Origin: Flavobacteriaceae bacterium PS02338
GTDB lineage: Bacteria > Bacteroidota > Bacteroidia > Sphingobacteriales > Sphingobacteriaceae
Direction of reading: 5' to 3'
Assembly (NCBI GenBank): GCA_029959615.1
Contig: JASCOD010000005.1
Location: forward strand, 62,001 to 126,000
Length of the DNA stretch: 64,000 bases
Each line of letters begins with the position of its first letter. Positions within the stretch are counted from its first letter, which is position 1. The notes beneath the pieces were generated by a model, which was not told where the DNA came from, did no database searches, and saw only the letters and a program-made list of their open reading frames with translations. The translations under genes were made by a program, and so were the position numbers. Positions 17,388-26,363 of this stretch are shown one piece after another.

Positions 17388-18410
17388 ATGAGCAAAACAT
17401 CTTTTTTAAATTTGCTTAGTAGATATCAATCTAACACCTGTACCGAAACCGAAAGAAAAATGGTGGAGGAATGGTATGATATGCTCGGTCAAGATTACGA
17501 TCAACAGCTTTCGGACACAGAACTTAATGCCATGCACAATCGCATATGGCAAAATGTTACTCCAGAAGAAAAAGTTGCACAGCTTTTTCCAAAATGGAAA
17601 TACATAAGTGTTGCTGCCTCTATAGCCGTTCTATTAATTAGTGGTGCTTTATTACTTACTAACTATAACAATAGCGAACGTTATTTCAAAGAGTCTGTTT
17701 CCTATTCTTCTCTATCAACTTATAAAAATAAAACCGATAAAACTGTAGAATTAGTGTTGAGCGATCAATCTGTGGTGACACTTAATCCAGGTGCAATTAT
17801 CGAATACCCAAGCCATTTTGCTGGTACTAAAAGGGAAGTCTATTTAAATGGTGACGCTTTCTTCAAAATTTCTCACAATCCAGAAAAACCTTTCTACGTT
17901 CACAATAAAGACATTATCGTAAAAGTTTTGGGCACCAGTTTCTATATTAAAGAAAATGGAAAAACTGCAGAAGTTGCCGTAAAAAATGGAAAAGTGATGG
18001 TGAAAGAAAATATCCATGCTTCTTTGCTGGGACAAAAGAAAAACTATGCTAAAGTGTTAATTACCGCTAATCAAATGGCTGCTTTTGACACCAAAGGCAA
18101 AAAATTACAAACTGCTATCATCGAAAAGCCATTGCCTTTGTACGAAGCTTATGATTTACCTAAACCAGCAAACTCAATAGAAAGTCAGAAATTTTATGAT
18201 ACGCCATTAGATAAAGTTTTTGACACCATCTCTAAAACCTACGGCATTGAGATTAAACTAACCAACGAGGCATTAAAAAAATGCACTTTCACCGGTGATA
18301 TCAGTAATAAAGAACTAAAAGAGCAATTAAATTTAATTTGCCAAACCATATCTGGCACCTACACTACCGAACAAACCACTATCTACATTAAAGGTGGTAC
18401 CTGTAACTAG
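17388..18410 (+). CDS. FecR-family anti-sigma factor
   Basis: The 340-residue protein has a cytoplasmic N-terminal part (about 1-70) expected to bind the sigma factor and one membrane helix at about 72-91. A FecR domain in the periplasm (about 110-215, with VTLNPGAIIEYP and the block around VLGTSFYIKEN) leads to a C-terminal DUF4974/STN-like domain (KFYDTPLDKVFDTISKTYGI). In known systems it passes the signal from the loaded TonB receptor to the sigma factor. It lies between the two partners in the usual order. Confidence 0.94.
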   Translation: MSKTSFLNLLSRYQSNTCTETERKMVEEWYDMLGQDYDQQLSDTELNAMHNRIWQNVTPEEKVAQLFPKWKYISVAASIAVLLISGALLLTNYNNSERYFKESVSYSSLSTYKNKTDKTVELVLSDQSVVTLNPGAIIEYPSHFAGTKREVYLNGDAFFKISHNPEKPFYVHNKDIIVKVLGTSFYIKENGKTAEVAVKNGKVMVKENIHASLLGQKKNYAKVLITANQMAAFDTKGKKLQTAIIEKPLPLYEAYDLPKPANSIESQKFYDTPLDKVFDTISKTYGIEIKLTNEALKKCTFTGDISNKELKEQLNLICQTISGTYTTEQTTIYIKGGTCN

Positions 18411-18523
18411 TAAATAAAACAAATAACCAAATATTAATCCTTCAATTATGAACCACAAATCTCTACAAAACTCGTCTTAGGTTTAGAAATCGATTATTTT
18501 TCGATTATTTAATGATATGATAC

Positions 18524-18553
18524 AAAAAAACCGACAATGGTGGGCATTGCCGG
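18524..18553 (-). terminator. Minus-strand intrinsic terminator in the TonB receptor leader
   Basis: Read on the minus strand, CCGGCAATG and CATTGTCGG form a 9-bp stem (one G-U pair) with a CCCAC loop, followed directly by seven T residues (A7 at 18524-18530 on the plus strand). There is no minus-strand gene here, so it should end a short antisense transcript that starts in the 5' part of the receptor gene. On the plus strand the same hairpin has an A-C mismatch and no T run. Confidence 0.55.
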
Positions 18554-18628
18554 TTAAGCACAAGTACTAATATCATGCGTAATTTTTATGCCCGAAATTT
18601 CTCTTTAACGAACACAAAAAACTAAGTT

Positions 18629-21592
18629 ATGAAAAAAAATGAAATTATTTCATTAGCTAAACTTGCTATGCGAATTTCTTTGTACCAATTCTTAATACTT
18701 ACCATCTTTTCTTTTGCCGCATCAGCCTATAATGTAAAGGCTCAAGGCGCTTTAGATAGGCAAGTAACTCTTTCTGCAAAAAATCAAAATATCAAATCTA
18801 TTATAGACAAAATTGAATTACTTACTAGCGTAAAATTCGTTTATAGTCCTAAATCTATCGATGCATTGAGAAAAATCTCCATCAATGCCAACAAGCAAAA
18901 ACTAGGAGATTTATTAAATGATTATTTAGAACCTCACGATGTTGGCTTCAAAGTAGTTGATGATAGAATTTTATTATACTCTATCAGTGCAGCAAAAGAA
19001 AACGGATTAATTTTACCAAGACCAGAAATGCGTAGAGACGGTGTAATTACCGGAACGGTTACCGATGGTAAAAGCGGTCCTATTGTAGGTGCAAGCGTGC
19101 AAATTAAAGGTACAACTACTGGTGCAACTACCGATGCCAATGGCAAATTCGTGATTAAAAAACTGGAAGCTGGGAGTTACACTCTTATTGTTACTTATAT
19201 TGGTTTTATTTCTAAGGAAGTGGTGGTAGATATCAGAGATGAGAATAAAACCTTAGACATTACATTATCTGAAGATAATTTGCAACTAGAAGGTGTGGTA
19301 GTAACTGGAGGAGGTAATCCAAAAACCAAATTAGAATCTAGTGTAGCTTTAACTTCGGTAAGCAGAAAAGACATCGTAAACCGTGCACCGCTTAACAGTA
19401 CCGATTTATTAAAAGCCATCCCAGGTTTAACGGTAGAGAGTACTGGTGGTGATGGTCCAGGTAACGTTTGGGTGCGTGGTTTCCCACAAGCTGGTGGCTA
19501 TATTTATTTAGGTATCCAAGAAGATGGCTTACCTTTATTACCTACTGGATTTAATACTAATCCATCGGTAGACCAATACTATAAAACCGATTTAACCATC
19601 CAAAACATTGAAGCGATTAGAGGTGGAAATGCGTCCATCATTCAATACAACACGCCGGGAGCAGTAGTAAACAACCTAAGCTATACTGGTGCGGATAAGC
19701 AATATGGTTCATTCAAGTTTACCACTGGTTTTTCTCAAGGCCTTTACCGTTTCGATGGCAATACTGGTGGAAAAATTAGCGACAACATCAAATACAACAT
19801 TGGTGGTTTCTACAGGACAGATCAAGGGGTTGTTGATCCAGGTTACAGCCCTGCTAACGTTGGTGGACAGATTAAAGGTAACATGACGTTTGGCTTTAAA
19901 AACAACAAAGGCTTTATCAGACTTTATGGTAAATACTTAAATGACGTTACCCAGTTTTTGTTAACTAGTTATTATCCTTACGATGGTACTGGAAAACCGA
20001 CTACCTACAAAAATTTTGATATGGTAACGCAATCTATGTCGCCTATTGACACTAAATGGGCATACACTGATCCTGCAAACGGTACTACTTACAACTTCAG
20101 TTTGGAAGATGGAATGCATACAAAATTAGGTTCTGGAGCTGCTCAGTTTAAATATACATTCGATAACGGTTGGCAGATCAACAACAACTTTAGGTATCAA
20201 AAAACAAGAACCAACACCCACTACTCCGCTCCTGGAGGTATTGCACTGCGTAATAGCGCAACTCAGTATTATTATGTAGACGGAACAATGGCACCTAGTA
20301 ATTCTAGCGATTATGTGGTAACTGCAAATTCAAATGGCATGGTAAATAGAGACGAGCAAATCGTGAACTATTTAGATTTTAAGAAACAAGTGAAGAACCA
20401 CGCTATCTTTTTGGGTGCAGGTATTCATCAATATAACAGAGATGATGAAAGATATGTATTCTCAACAAGAACAGAATACAAAGAAAATCCACGCATTTTG
20501 CAAACAACATCGGCTACAAATGCTTTGCAAGGTCGTACGCCTGTTACCAAAAATACTTTCATTGGCGATACTAGAACGCTATCGGTTTATGGCGGCGATG
20601 AATTTAAAATTAGCGAAAAATTCAGGTTGGATTTTGGAGCAAGATTAGACAATCAAAATGTTAAAGGTAAAAGACCTTATTATGCACTAAATGCGAATGG
20701 TACGCCAAACATATCAGCCTCTGCTACCAATACAATTGCAGGATATACTGATTACGACGCTACCGAGACCAATTGGGCAGTATCTATTGGCGCTAACTAC
20801 AAATTGAGCAATACAACAAGTACCTTTGCTAGGTTAACCAGAGCTTATAATGCACCAAACATTGGCGATTACAACGCTTCTGCATATAACGCTGACAACA
20901 TTAAAGAACGCCCTGTTTATTTAGCAGAAATAGGTTACAAATATGCGAAGAACAATTTAGCTGTTTTTGCATCGGCAAGTTACTCAGCTATCAAAAACAC
21001 TTCATTAGCATTTAACAACATTCCAACGCAAAATTCAGGCCCTCAAACTTTAATTGCTTTTGGTTCTACAAGAACATGGAGTGCTGAGTATGAGATTTCT
21101 TACAAAGTGCTAAATCCGCTTACCTTAAGATGGACTGGAACTATCCAAGATTCTAGATACACAGATTACTCTGCGTCAACCAGAACAAATGCTGCGTTAA
21201 TGGCAGAATTAGGCGACCGCGTGTATAGCTTCACCGGAAAAAGAACAGAACGTGTTCCTTCTTTAAATACAGAGCTTTCTGCTACTTACGATTTAAAGAA
21301 ATTCAATGTTTTTGTGGCAGCTAGCTACATTGGTAACAGATATACCTCTCCTAGTAATAGTTACAAATTACCTGCTTACGTAGTTATGAAAGCTGGTGCT
21401 GGATACAATTTTACCAAAGCACTATCATTTAGAGTTTGGGCAGACAATCTAACAGATGCCAGAGTATTAACAGAAGGCGATGTTAGAGGAGATCAATTCC
21501 GCGACTTTAGCCAAGTTGCTCCTGGCTCGTTGATGATTGGTAGAACCTTATTGCAAAGAACGTTCTTCGGATCTTTAGCTTATTCCTTCTAG
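18629..21592 (+). CDS. STN-domain TonB-dependent receptor (FecA-like transducer)
   Basis: The 987-residue protein has a long signal region (to about residue 38, KAQG). The order is an STN signalling domain (about 45-110), a carboxypeptidase-D-like domain (about 138-222), a plug (about 235-340, with VWVRGF and IEAIRGGNASIIQYNTPG) and a beta-barrel ending in an aromatic residue (YSF). The STN domain with the upstream FecI/FecR genes marks it as a transducing receptor. No SusD gene follows; instead comes a sugar-isomerase-like gene cluster. The imported ligand is therefore more likely a small glycoside than a polysaccharide, but iron chelates cannot be excluded from sequence alone. Confidence 0.92.
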   Translation: MKKNEIISLAKLAMRISLYQFLILTIFSFAASAYNVKAQGALDRQVTLSAKNQNIKSIIDKIELLTSVKFVYSPKSIDALRKISINANKQKLGDLLNDYLEPHDVGFKVVDDRILLYSISAAKENGLILPRPEMRRDGVITGTVTDGKSGPIVGASVQIKGTTTGATTDANGKFVIKKLEAGSYTLIVTYIGFISKEVVVDIRDENKTLDITLSEDNLQLEGVVVTGGGNPKTKLESSVALTSVSRKDIVNRAPLNSTDLLKAIPGLTVESTGGDGPGNVWVRGFPQAGGYIYLGIQEDGLPLLPTGFNTNPSVDQYYKTDLTIQNIEAIRGGNASIIQYNTPGAVVNNLSYTGADKQYGSFKFTTGFSQGLYRFDGNTGGKISDNIKYNIGGFYRTDQGVVDPGYSPANVGGQIKGNMTFGFKNNKGFIRLYGKYLNDVTQFLLTSYYPYDGTGKPTTYKNFDMVTQSMSPIDTKWAYTDPANGTTYNFSLEDGMHTKLGSGAAQFKYTFDNGWQINNNFRYQKTRTNTHYSAPGGIALRNSATQYYYVDGTMAPSNSSDYVVTANSNGMVNRDEQIVNYLDFKKQVKNHAIFLGAGIHQYNRDDERYVFSTRTEYKENPRILQTTSATNALQGRTPVTKNTFIGDTRTLSVYGGDEFKISEKFRLDFGARLDNQNVKGKRPYYALNANGTPNISASATNTIAGYTDYDATETNWAVSIGANYKLSNTTSTFARLTRAYNAPNIGDYNASAYNADNIKERPVYLAEIGYKYAKNNLAVFASASYSAIKNTSLAFNNIPTQNSGPQTLIAFGSTRTWSAEYEISYKVLNPLTLRWTGTIQDSRYTDYSASTRTNAALMAELGDRVYSFTGKRTERVPSLNTELSATYDLKKFNVFVAASYIGNRYTSPSNSYKLPAYVVMKAGAGYNFTKALSFRVWADNLTDARVLTEGDVRGDQFRDFSQVAPGSLMIGRTLLQRTFFGSLAYSF

Positions 21593-21607
21593 TTATAATT
21601 TTTATGC

Positions 21608-21638
21608 AAAAGCTGAGCTTTCGAGCTCGGCTTTTTTT
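21608..21638 (+). terminator. UUCG-loop terminator after the TonB receptor gene
   Basis: AGCTGAGCT and AGCTCGGCT form a 9-bp stem (one G-U) around a TTCG tetraloop, with A residues before it and TTTTTTT after it. It is a textbook intrinsic terminator. It ends only about 13 bp before the next start codon. Confidence 0.85.
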
Positions 21639-21650
21639 AAAGCAAACCTC

Positions 21651-22556
21651 ATGCATTCAAGACGAGACTTTATCAAAAAATCAAGTATCGGCTTTGCCGG
21701 AATTTTGATTACACCATCAATACTTAATAGCTCATTATCCGACAGCAGACAAGAAATTGGGATTCAGTTATTCACACTTCGAGATCAACTGAACAAGGAT
21801 GTAAAACTTACCCTTCAAAAAGTTGCTGATATCGGATTTAAACAGGTAGAAACTTTTTACGGCTACGGCGAAAAAATGTCGGGCAAAGGTTTTTGGGGCT
21901 TGGATGCCAAAGAACTAGCCAACCTTTTAAAAACTTATGGACTAAAATCTGGCAGCGGTCATTACAATACTACACAGTACCTTACCGATGGCAATACAGA
22001 TATTTTGCAACAGCAAATAGAAGTAGCTAATACCTTATCTCAAAAATATTATACCATCCCAGCAATGGCGCCAAATGTGAGACAGAATGGTACAGTAGAC
22101 GGTTATAAAAAAATGGCCGAGCTATTCAATAAAGCGGGTGAACTATGTAAAAGCAACGGACTTACACTAGCCTATCACAACCACGCCTTCGAATTTGTTC
22201 CTTTAGAAAACAAGCAAACTGGCTTCGAAATCCTCCTTAAGGAAACTGATGTGAAATTGGTAAAATTTGAGTTGGATATTTTCTGGGTAATAAATGCCAA
22301 TGTTGATCCAATTACGTTATTTAAGCAAAATGAGGGTCGATTTGCGATGTGGCATGTAAAGGATATGGATAAAACAGACAACAAAGTTTTTACCGAAGTA
22401 GGTACAGGTAGAATAGATTATAAGTCTATTTTCAGAAACAGAAATTTAGCCGGGAATAAATTCATCTTTATTGAACAGGATCTTATCAAAATAGAGCCAT
22501 TTGAAAGTATCTCGCAGAGCTATAGCTATGTAAAACAAAATCTTTTGAAACAATAA
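21651..22556 (+). CDS. Exported TIM-barrel sugar isomerase/epimerase-like protein
   Basis: The 301-residue protein starts with a twin-arginine-like signal (SRRDFIKKSS then a hydrophobic stretch). The body is an AP-endonuclease-2/xylose-isomerase-like TIM barrel. Visible family blocks are VGFKQVETFYGYG-like text near residue 60, YHNHAFEF near 180, FELDIFW near 205 and MWHVKDMDK near 240, which carry the usual Glu/Asp/His metal ligands. A paralogue with the same blocks lies at 32787-33659, so the two bracket the pathway genes. Related proteins epimerise or cleave 3-keto sugars; the exact reaction here is unknown. Confidence 0.82.
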   Translation: MHSRRDFIKKSSIGFAGILITPSILNSSLSDSRQEIGIQLFTLRDQLNKDVKLTLQKVADIGFKQVETFYGYGEKMSGKGFWGLDAKELANLLKTYGLKSGSGHYNTTQYLTDGNTDILQQQIEVANTLSQKYYTIPAMAPNVRQNGTVDGYKKMAELFNKAGELCKSNGLTLAYHNHAFEFVPLENKQTGFEILLKETDVKLVKFELDIFWVINANVDPITLFKQNEGRFAMWHVKDMDKTDNKVFTEVGTGRIDYKSIFRNRNLAGNKFIFIEQDLIKIEPFESISQSYSYVKQNLLKQ

Positions 22557-22678
22557 ACATATTTCATAATATTTCTTTTAATTACGTTTCAAATAAAAAT
22601 GTTACCATAAATTTCATTTAAAGTTCACATTCTTTTATTTTTATTGCATGTTCAAAATAAACTAGCACTATATAAAAT

Positions 22679-23794
22679 ATGAAACGCGAAATACTAAATA
22701 TTACCTCTAAAATTGTCCGCAGTGTATTGACGATCACACTAATCTGTATCAATAGTCAATTTAGCATGGCGCAAAAAACAAAAACAGTATTTCATGATGC
22801 TAGCAAATTTTATCTGTATGGCAAAGCCATCAATACAACAACAAGATACCACAGAATTGATACGGCTACTTATAGCGATTTGCCTGCGACTATTAAAAAA
22901 CTATTGACACACTCGGCAGGCTTAGCTGTGGTTTTTAAAACAAATAGTCAAACTATTTCGGCAAAATGGTGCGTAACAGAAGCAAAAGCTTCAAACAACC
23001 TCACCCCTATTGCCCAAAAAGGATTAGATCTTTATATCAAGAAAGATGGCAAATGGCAATTTGCTGGCGTCGGTAGGCCTACCAATACCTGCAGTGAATT
23101 CACAATCGTTAAAAGTATGGACGGCACTGAGAAAGAATGCATGCTTTTTTTACCACTGTACGATGAATTGAAGAGTTTGGAAATTGGAGTAGACGAAGGG
23201 AGTAACGTTGTAAGCTTAGAAAATCCATTTAGGAAACGTATACTGATTTATGGATCAAGTATCGTTCATGGTGCTTCTGCAGGAAGACCTGGCATGGCCT
23301 ACCCTGCTATCCTATCTAGAAATACAGGCTTATATTTTATGAACTTGGGGATCAGTGGTAACGCGAAAATGGAAAAATCTGCAGCTAGAATGGTGAGTGA
23401 TATCCAAGCAGATGCATTTGTATTGGATTGTGTGCCTAACCCTTCTCCACAACAAATTAAAGAACGAGCTGAAGATTTTGTTAAAACTGTTAGAGCTAAG
23501 CATGAAAAAGCCCCCATTATTTTAGTACAATCTATCATCAGAGAGCAGGGAAACTTTGACTTGGATGTAAAACAAAGAGTGAAACAGCAAAACGAAGAAA
23601 TAACTGCAGCCTTTGATCGTTTAAAAATGTCGGGAATAAAAGATATTTACTTAATTACGGCAGATAAATTATTGGGCGATGATCACGATGCGACTACAGA
23701 TGGTACACATCCTAACGATTTGGGCTTTTACAGAATGGCAGAACAGCTAGGTCCGCAAATCACAAAAATACTTAATCAGTACAACATAAAATAA
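22679..23794 (+). CDS. Secreted two-part SGNH/GDSL hydrolase
   Basis: The 371-residue protein has an N-terminal signal ending near residue 32 (SMAQK). An N-terminal beta-rich domain (about 40-180) matches the module often found before SGNH domains. The SGNH domain (about 185-370) has block I ILIYGSSIVHGAS with Ser193/Ser194 as nucleophile candidates, block III MNLGISGNAKM and the DGTHPNDLGF block with the Asp/His pair. Such proteins deacylate glycans or related esters. Position between the exported TIM-barrel gene and the dehydrogenase genes suggests removal of acyl groups from the glycoside that the pathway uses. That is inference. Confidence 0.82.
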   Translation: MKREILNITSKIVRSVLTITLICINSQFSMAQKTKTVFHDASKFYLYGKAINTTTRYHRIDTATYSDLPATIKKLLTHSAGLAVVFKTNSQTISAKWCVTEAKASNNLTPIAQKGLDLYIKKDGKWQFAGVGRPTNTCSEFTIVKSMDGTEKECMLFLPLYDELKSLEIGVDEGSNVVSLENPFRKRILIYGSSIVHGASAGRPGMAYPAILSRNTGLYFMNLGISGNAKMEKSAARMVSDIQADAFVLDCVPNPSPQQIKERAEDFVKTVRAKHEKAPIILVQSIIREQGNFDLDVKQRVKQQNEEITAAFDRLKMSGIKDIYLITADKLLGDDHDATTDGTHPNDLGFYRMAEQLGPQITKILNQYNIK

Positions 23795-23960
23795 AAGGAT
23801 AAATAACCTAAAGGGTTGAAGATTTGACAAAATAGTTTGAATTTGATGACAATATTGTACCAAAGTTGTAACAAGTATTGATATCAAAATTTTAATTATT
23901 AATATTACGTAAATTTATATAGTGTAAAAATCACACTTAGAAACCAAAATATACCAGTAT

Positions 23961-24545
23961 ATGGACAGAAGATCAGCACTCAGAAATGTTGCCATACTCT
24001 TGGGAACGGCTATTTCTGCGGGAACCACCGACATCTTGTTTAGTAGCTACACCATTCCGGAAAGCGAAAAAAATGCAGTTTCGTTTACAGCAGAACAACT
24101 AAAGGCATTAACGGAAATTGCAGATGTAATTATCCCTACAACTAAATCATCTCCGGGTGCAAAGGCAGCAGGCGTAGGTAAATTTATTCCTATGATGGTG
24201 AAAGATTGCTATCCAGCTAAACAACAACAATCTTTCTATAACGGATTAGCAGCTTTTGAGCTTAGAGCTAAAAAAGCCTATGGAAAAAGCTTCGCATTAA
24301 TTCCTTTAGCAGAACGCAAAAAAATGCTAACTGCACTTAGACAAGAAACTTTAGACCAAAAAGCGAATAAACTTCCTGAAAGAGCAGATATTGCCTATTT
24401 CTTCACCGTGGTGAGAGACCTTACTTCTTTGGGTTATTTTGCTTCAGAAATTGGATGTACCCAAGCTCGAGAATACCTAATGATACCTGGCAGCTATGAT
24501 GGCGCTTACCCACTTAAACCAGGACAAAAATCTTGGGCAACCTAA
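23961..24545 (+). CDS. Gluconate 2-dehydrogenase subunit 3-like small subunit (LacC-type)
   Basis: The 194-residue protein belongs to the gluconate 2-dehydrogenase subunit 3 family. Its start has a twin-arginine-like motif (MDRRSALRNVA) followed by a hydrophobic stretch, as in known small subunits that carry the flavoprotein through the Tat system. LKALTEIADVIIPTT near residue 50 is typical of the family. The GMC flavoprotein gene follows directly, and a cytochrome c gene is in the same run. In proteobacterial glucoside 3-dehydrogenases the small subunit, the flavoprotein and the cytochrome form one complex, so this is its likely role. Confidence 0.87.
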   Translation: MDRRSALRNVAILLGTAISAGTTDILFSSYTIPESEKNAVSFTAEQLKALTEIADVIIPTTKSSPGAKAAGVGKFIPMMVKDCYPAKQQQSFYNGLAAFELRAKKAYGKSFALIPLAERKKMLTALRQETLDQKANKLPERADIAYFFTVVRDLTSLGYFASEIGCTQAREYLMIPGSYDGAYPLKPGQKSWAT

Positions 24546-24577
24546 AATCTCCTTTCCTAAACAAAACACAAAACAAA

Positions 24578-26281
24578 ATGAACTTAAATATAAATTTAAA
24601 AGCTGAAAACACTTACGATGCCATTGTAGTGGGCTCGGGAATAAGTGGTGGTTGGGCTGCCAAAGAGCTTACCGAAAAAGGCTTAAAGGTATTAATGTTA
24701 GAAAGAGGGATGAATATTGAGCACATCAAAGATTATGAAGGTGCCATGAAAAACCCTTGGGAAATTAAACATGCAGGTAGGTTAACCGAAGAAATGAAGC
24801 GTACCCATCCTGTACAAAAAAGAGATTACCCTTACCAAGAAGTAACCGAAAAATGGTGGGTAAACGATTTGGAATGCCCATATACAGAAGTAAAAAGATT
24901 TGACTGGTACAGAGGTTTTCACGTTGGTGGAAAATCATTGATGTGGGGTCGCCAGAGTTATCGCTTTGGAGATGTAAACTTTTCAGAAAATGCTAAAGAT
25001 GGCTACGGCAATGATTGGCCTATAAGATATAAGGATTTAGCTTCTTGGTATGATTATGCAGAGAAATTTGCAGGTATTAGTGGTCAAAATGAAGGGTTAG
25101 AGGGCATTTTACCAGATGGTCATTTCCTTCCTCCAATGGATTTAAATATTGTTGAAAAATCTGTAAAAGAAAGTATTAAACAAAAATGGGGTAACGAACG
25201 CCTGCTGACAATTGGTCGTGTGGCTAACTTAACGGTGCCTCACAACGGTCGTGGTAATTGCCAGTATAGAAACTTATGCGCTAGAGGTTGTCCTTTTGGT
25301 GCTTATTTCAGTACGCAATCTTCTACCCTACCAGCTGCAGTTGAAACTGGAAATCTTACGCTAAGACCTTACTCTATCGTAAACCATATCATCTACGATA
25401 AAGACACCAAGAAAGCAAAAGGTGTAGCGGTAATTGATGCATTAACGAACAAAACGATGGAGTTCTATGCTAAAATTGTTTTCGTTAACGGATCAACTTT
25501 AGGTACTACTTTCATCTTATTAAACTCAACTTCCGACGAACATCCTAATGGTTTAGGCAATAGTAGCGGTCAGTTAGGGCACAATTTAATGGATCACCAT
25601 TTCCGTTGTGGTGCCAATGGTGAGTTCGAAGGTTTCGACAAATATTATACTTACGGCCGACGTGCCAATGGTTTCTACATTCCTCGTTTTAGAAATGTAG
25701 GTAACGATAAACGTGATTATTTGAGAGGTTTCGGTTATCAAGGAAGTGCTTCGAGACAAAACTGGCAAAACGACGTGGCCGAGTTAGCCTTTGGCGCAGA
25801 CTTTAAACAAAAAATGACCACGCCAGGCGCATGGAAAATGGGCTTCGGTGGTTTCGGAGAGATGTTGCCTTATTACGAAAACCGTGTTTATATCGACCAT
25901 TCGAAAAAAGATAAATGGGGTCAATCAGTTTTAGCCATCGACTGTGAGTACAAAGAGAACGAGAAAAAAATGCGTCAAGATATGATGAACGATGCTGCCG
26001 AAATGCTAGAAGCTGCCGGTGCAAAAAACATCAAAACTTACGACAACGATTGTTATCCTGGTATGGCCATCCACGAAATGGGTACAGCAAGAATGGGTAA
26101 AGACCCTAAAACTTCGGTACTTAACGAGTGGAACCAAATGCACGAAGTGAAAAATGTTTTTGTAACTGATGGAGCTTGTATGCCATCTATTGGATGTCAA
26201 AATCCTTCATTAACATTTATGGCTTTAACAGCCCGTGCCGCCGACCACGCAGTAAATGAATTGAAAAAAGGAAACCTTTAA
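24578..26281 (+). CDS. GMC-family FAD oxidoreductase, probable glucoside 3-dehydrogenase large subunit
   Basis: I prefer the ATG at 24578 (567 residues); an upstream in-frame ATG at 24533 would overlap the preceding gene by 13 bp and add unrelated residues. The N terminus has the FAD-binding VVGSGISGGWAAKEL (from about residue 17). A cysteine-rich RNLCARGCPFGAY block lies near residue 230. The catalytic pair is predicted to be His499 (MAIHEMGTARMG) and Asn542 (GCQNPSLTF). No own signal peptide is present, which fits co-export with the twin-arginine small subunit. It would oxidise C3 of a glycoside to the 3-keto form. Other sugar positions or gluconate-type substrates are possible. Confidence 0.88.
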   Translation: MNLNINLKAENTYDAIVVGSGISGGWAAKELTEKGLKVLMLERGMNIEHIKDYEGAMKNPWEIKHAGRLTEEMKRTHPVQKRDYPYQEVTEKWWVNDLECPYTEVKRFDWYRGFHVGGKSLMWGRQSYRFGDVNFSENAKDGYGNDWPIRYKDLASWYDYAEKFAGISGQNEGLEGILPDGHFLPPMDLNIVEKSVKESIKQKWGNERLLTIGRVANLTVPHNGRGNCQYRNLCARGCPFGAYFSTQSSTLPAAVETGNLTLRPYSIVNHIIYDKDTKKAKGVAVIDALTNKTMEFYAKIVFVNGSTLGTTFILLNSTSDEHPNGLGNSSGQLGHNLMDHHFRCGANGEFEGFDKYYTYGRRANGFYIPRFRNVGNDKRDYLRGFGYQGSASRQNWQNDVAELAFGADFKQKMTTPGAWKMGFGGFGEMLPYYENRVYIDHSKKDKWGQSVLAIDCEYKENEKKMRQDMMNDAAEMLEAAGAKNIKTYDNDCYPGMAIHEMGTARMGKDPKTSVLNEWNQMHEVKNVFVTDGACMPSIGCQNPSLTFMALTARAADHAVNELKKGNL

Positions 26282-26293
26282 AAGTTTTAAGTG

Positions 26294-26351
26294 GTACGTT
26301 ATAAGTATTAAGTTTTACTAGTCAACATATAACTTATTACTTATAACGTAC
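26294..26351. repeat. 14-bp inverted repeat filling the GMC-Gfo/Idh spacer
   Basis: GTACGTTATAAGTA (26294-26307) and its exact complement (26338-26351) form a stem with a 30-nt loop that nearly fills the 82-bp spacer between stop and start. The same word GTACGTTATAAGT recurs at 52564-52576 after the hlyD-like gene, so it is a dispersed element. Confidence 0.8.
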
Positions 26352-26363
26352 AACCTTCAAATT

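Noticed and set aside
18531..18553. Plus-strand terminator after fecR
   Set aside because: On the plus strand the stem has an A-C mismatch and no T run follows; the T run exists only for the minus strand.
24533..24577. Earlier ATG for the GMC oxidoreductase
   Set aside because: It overlaps the preceding gene by 13 bp and adds residues unlike the family; the ATG at 24578 gives a normal N terminus just before the FAD-binding motif.
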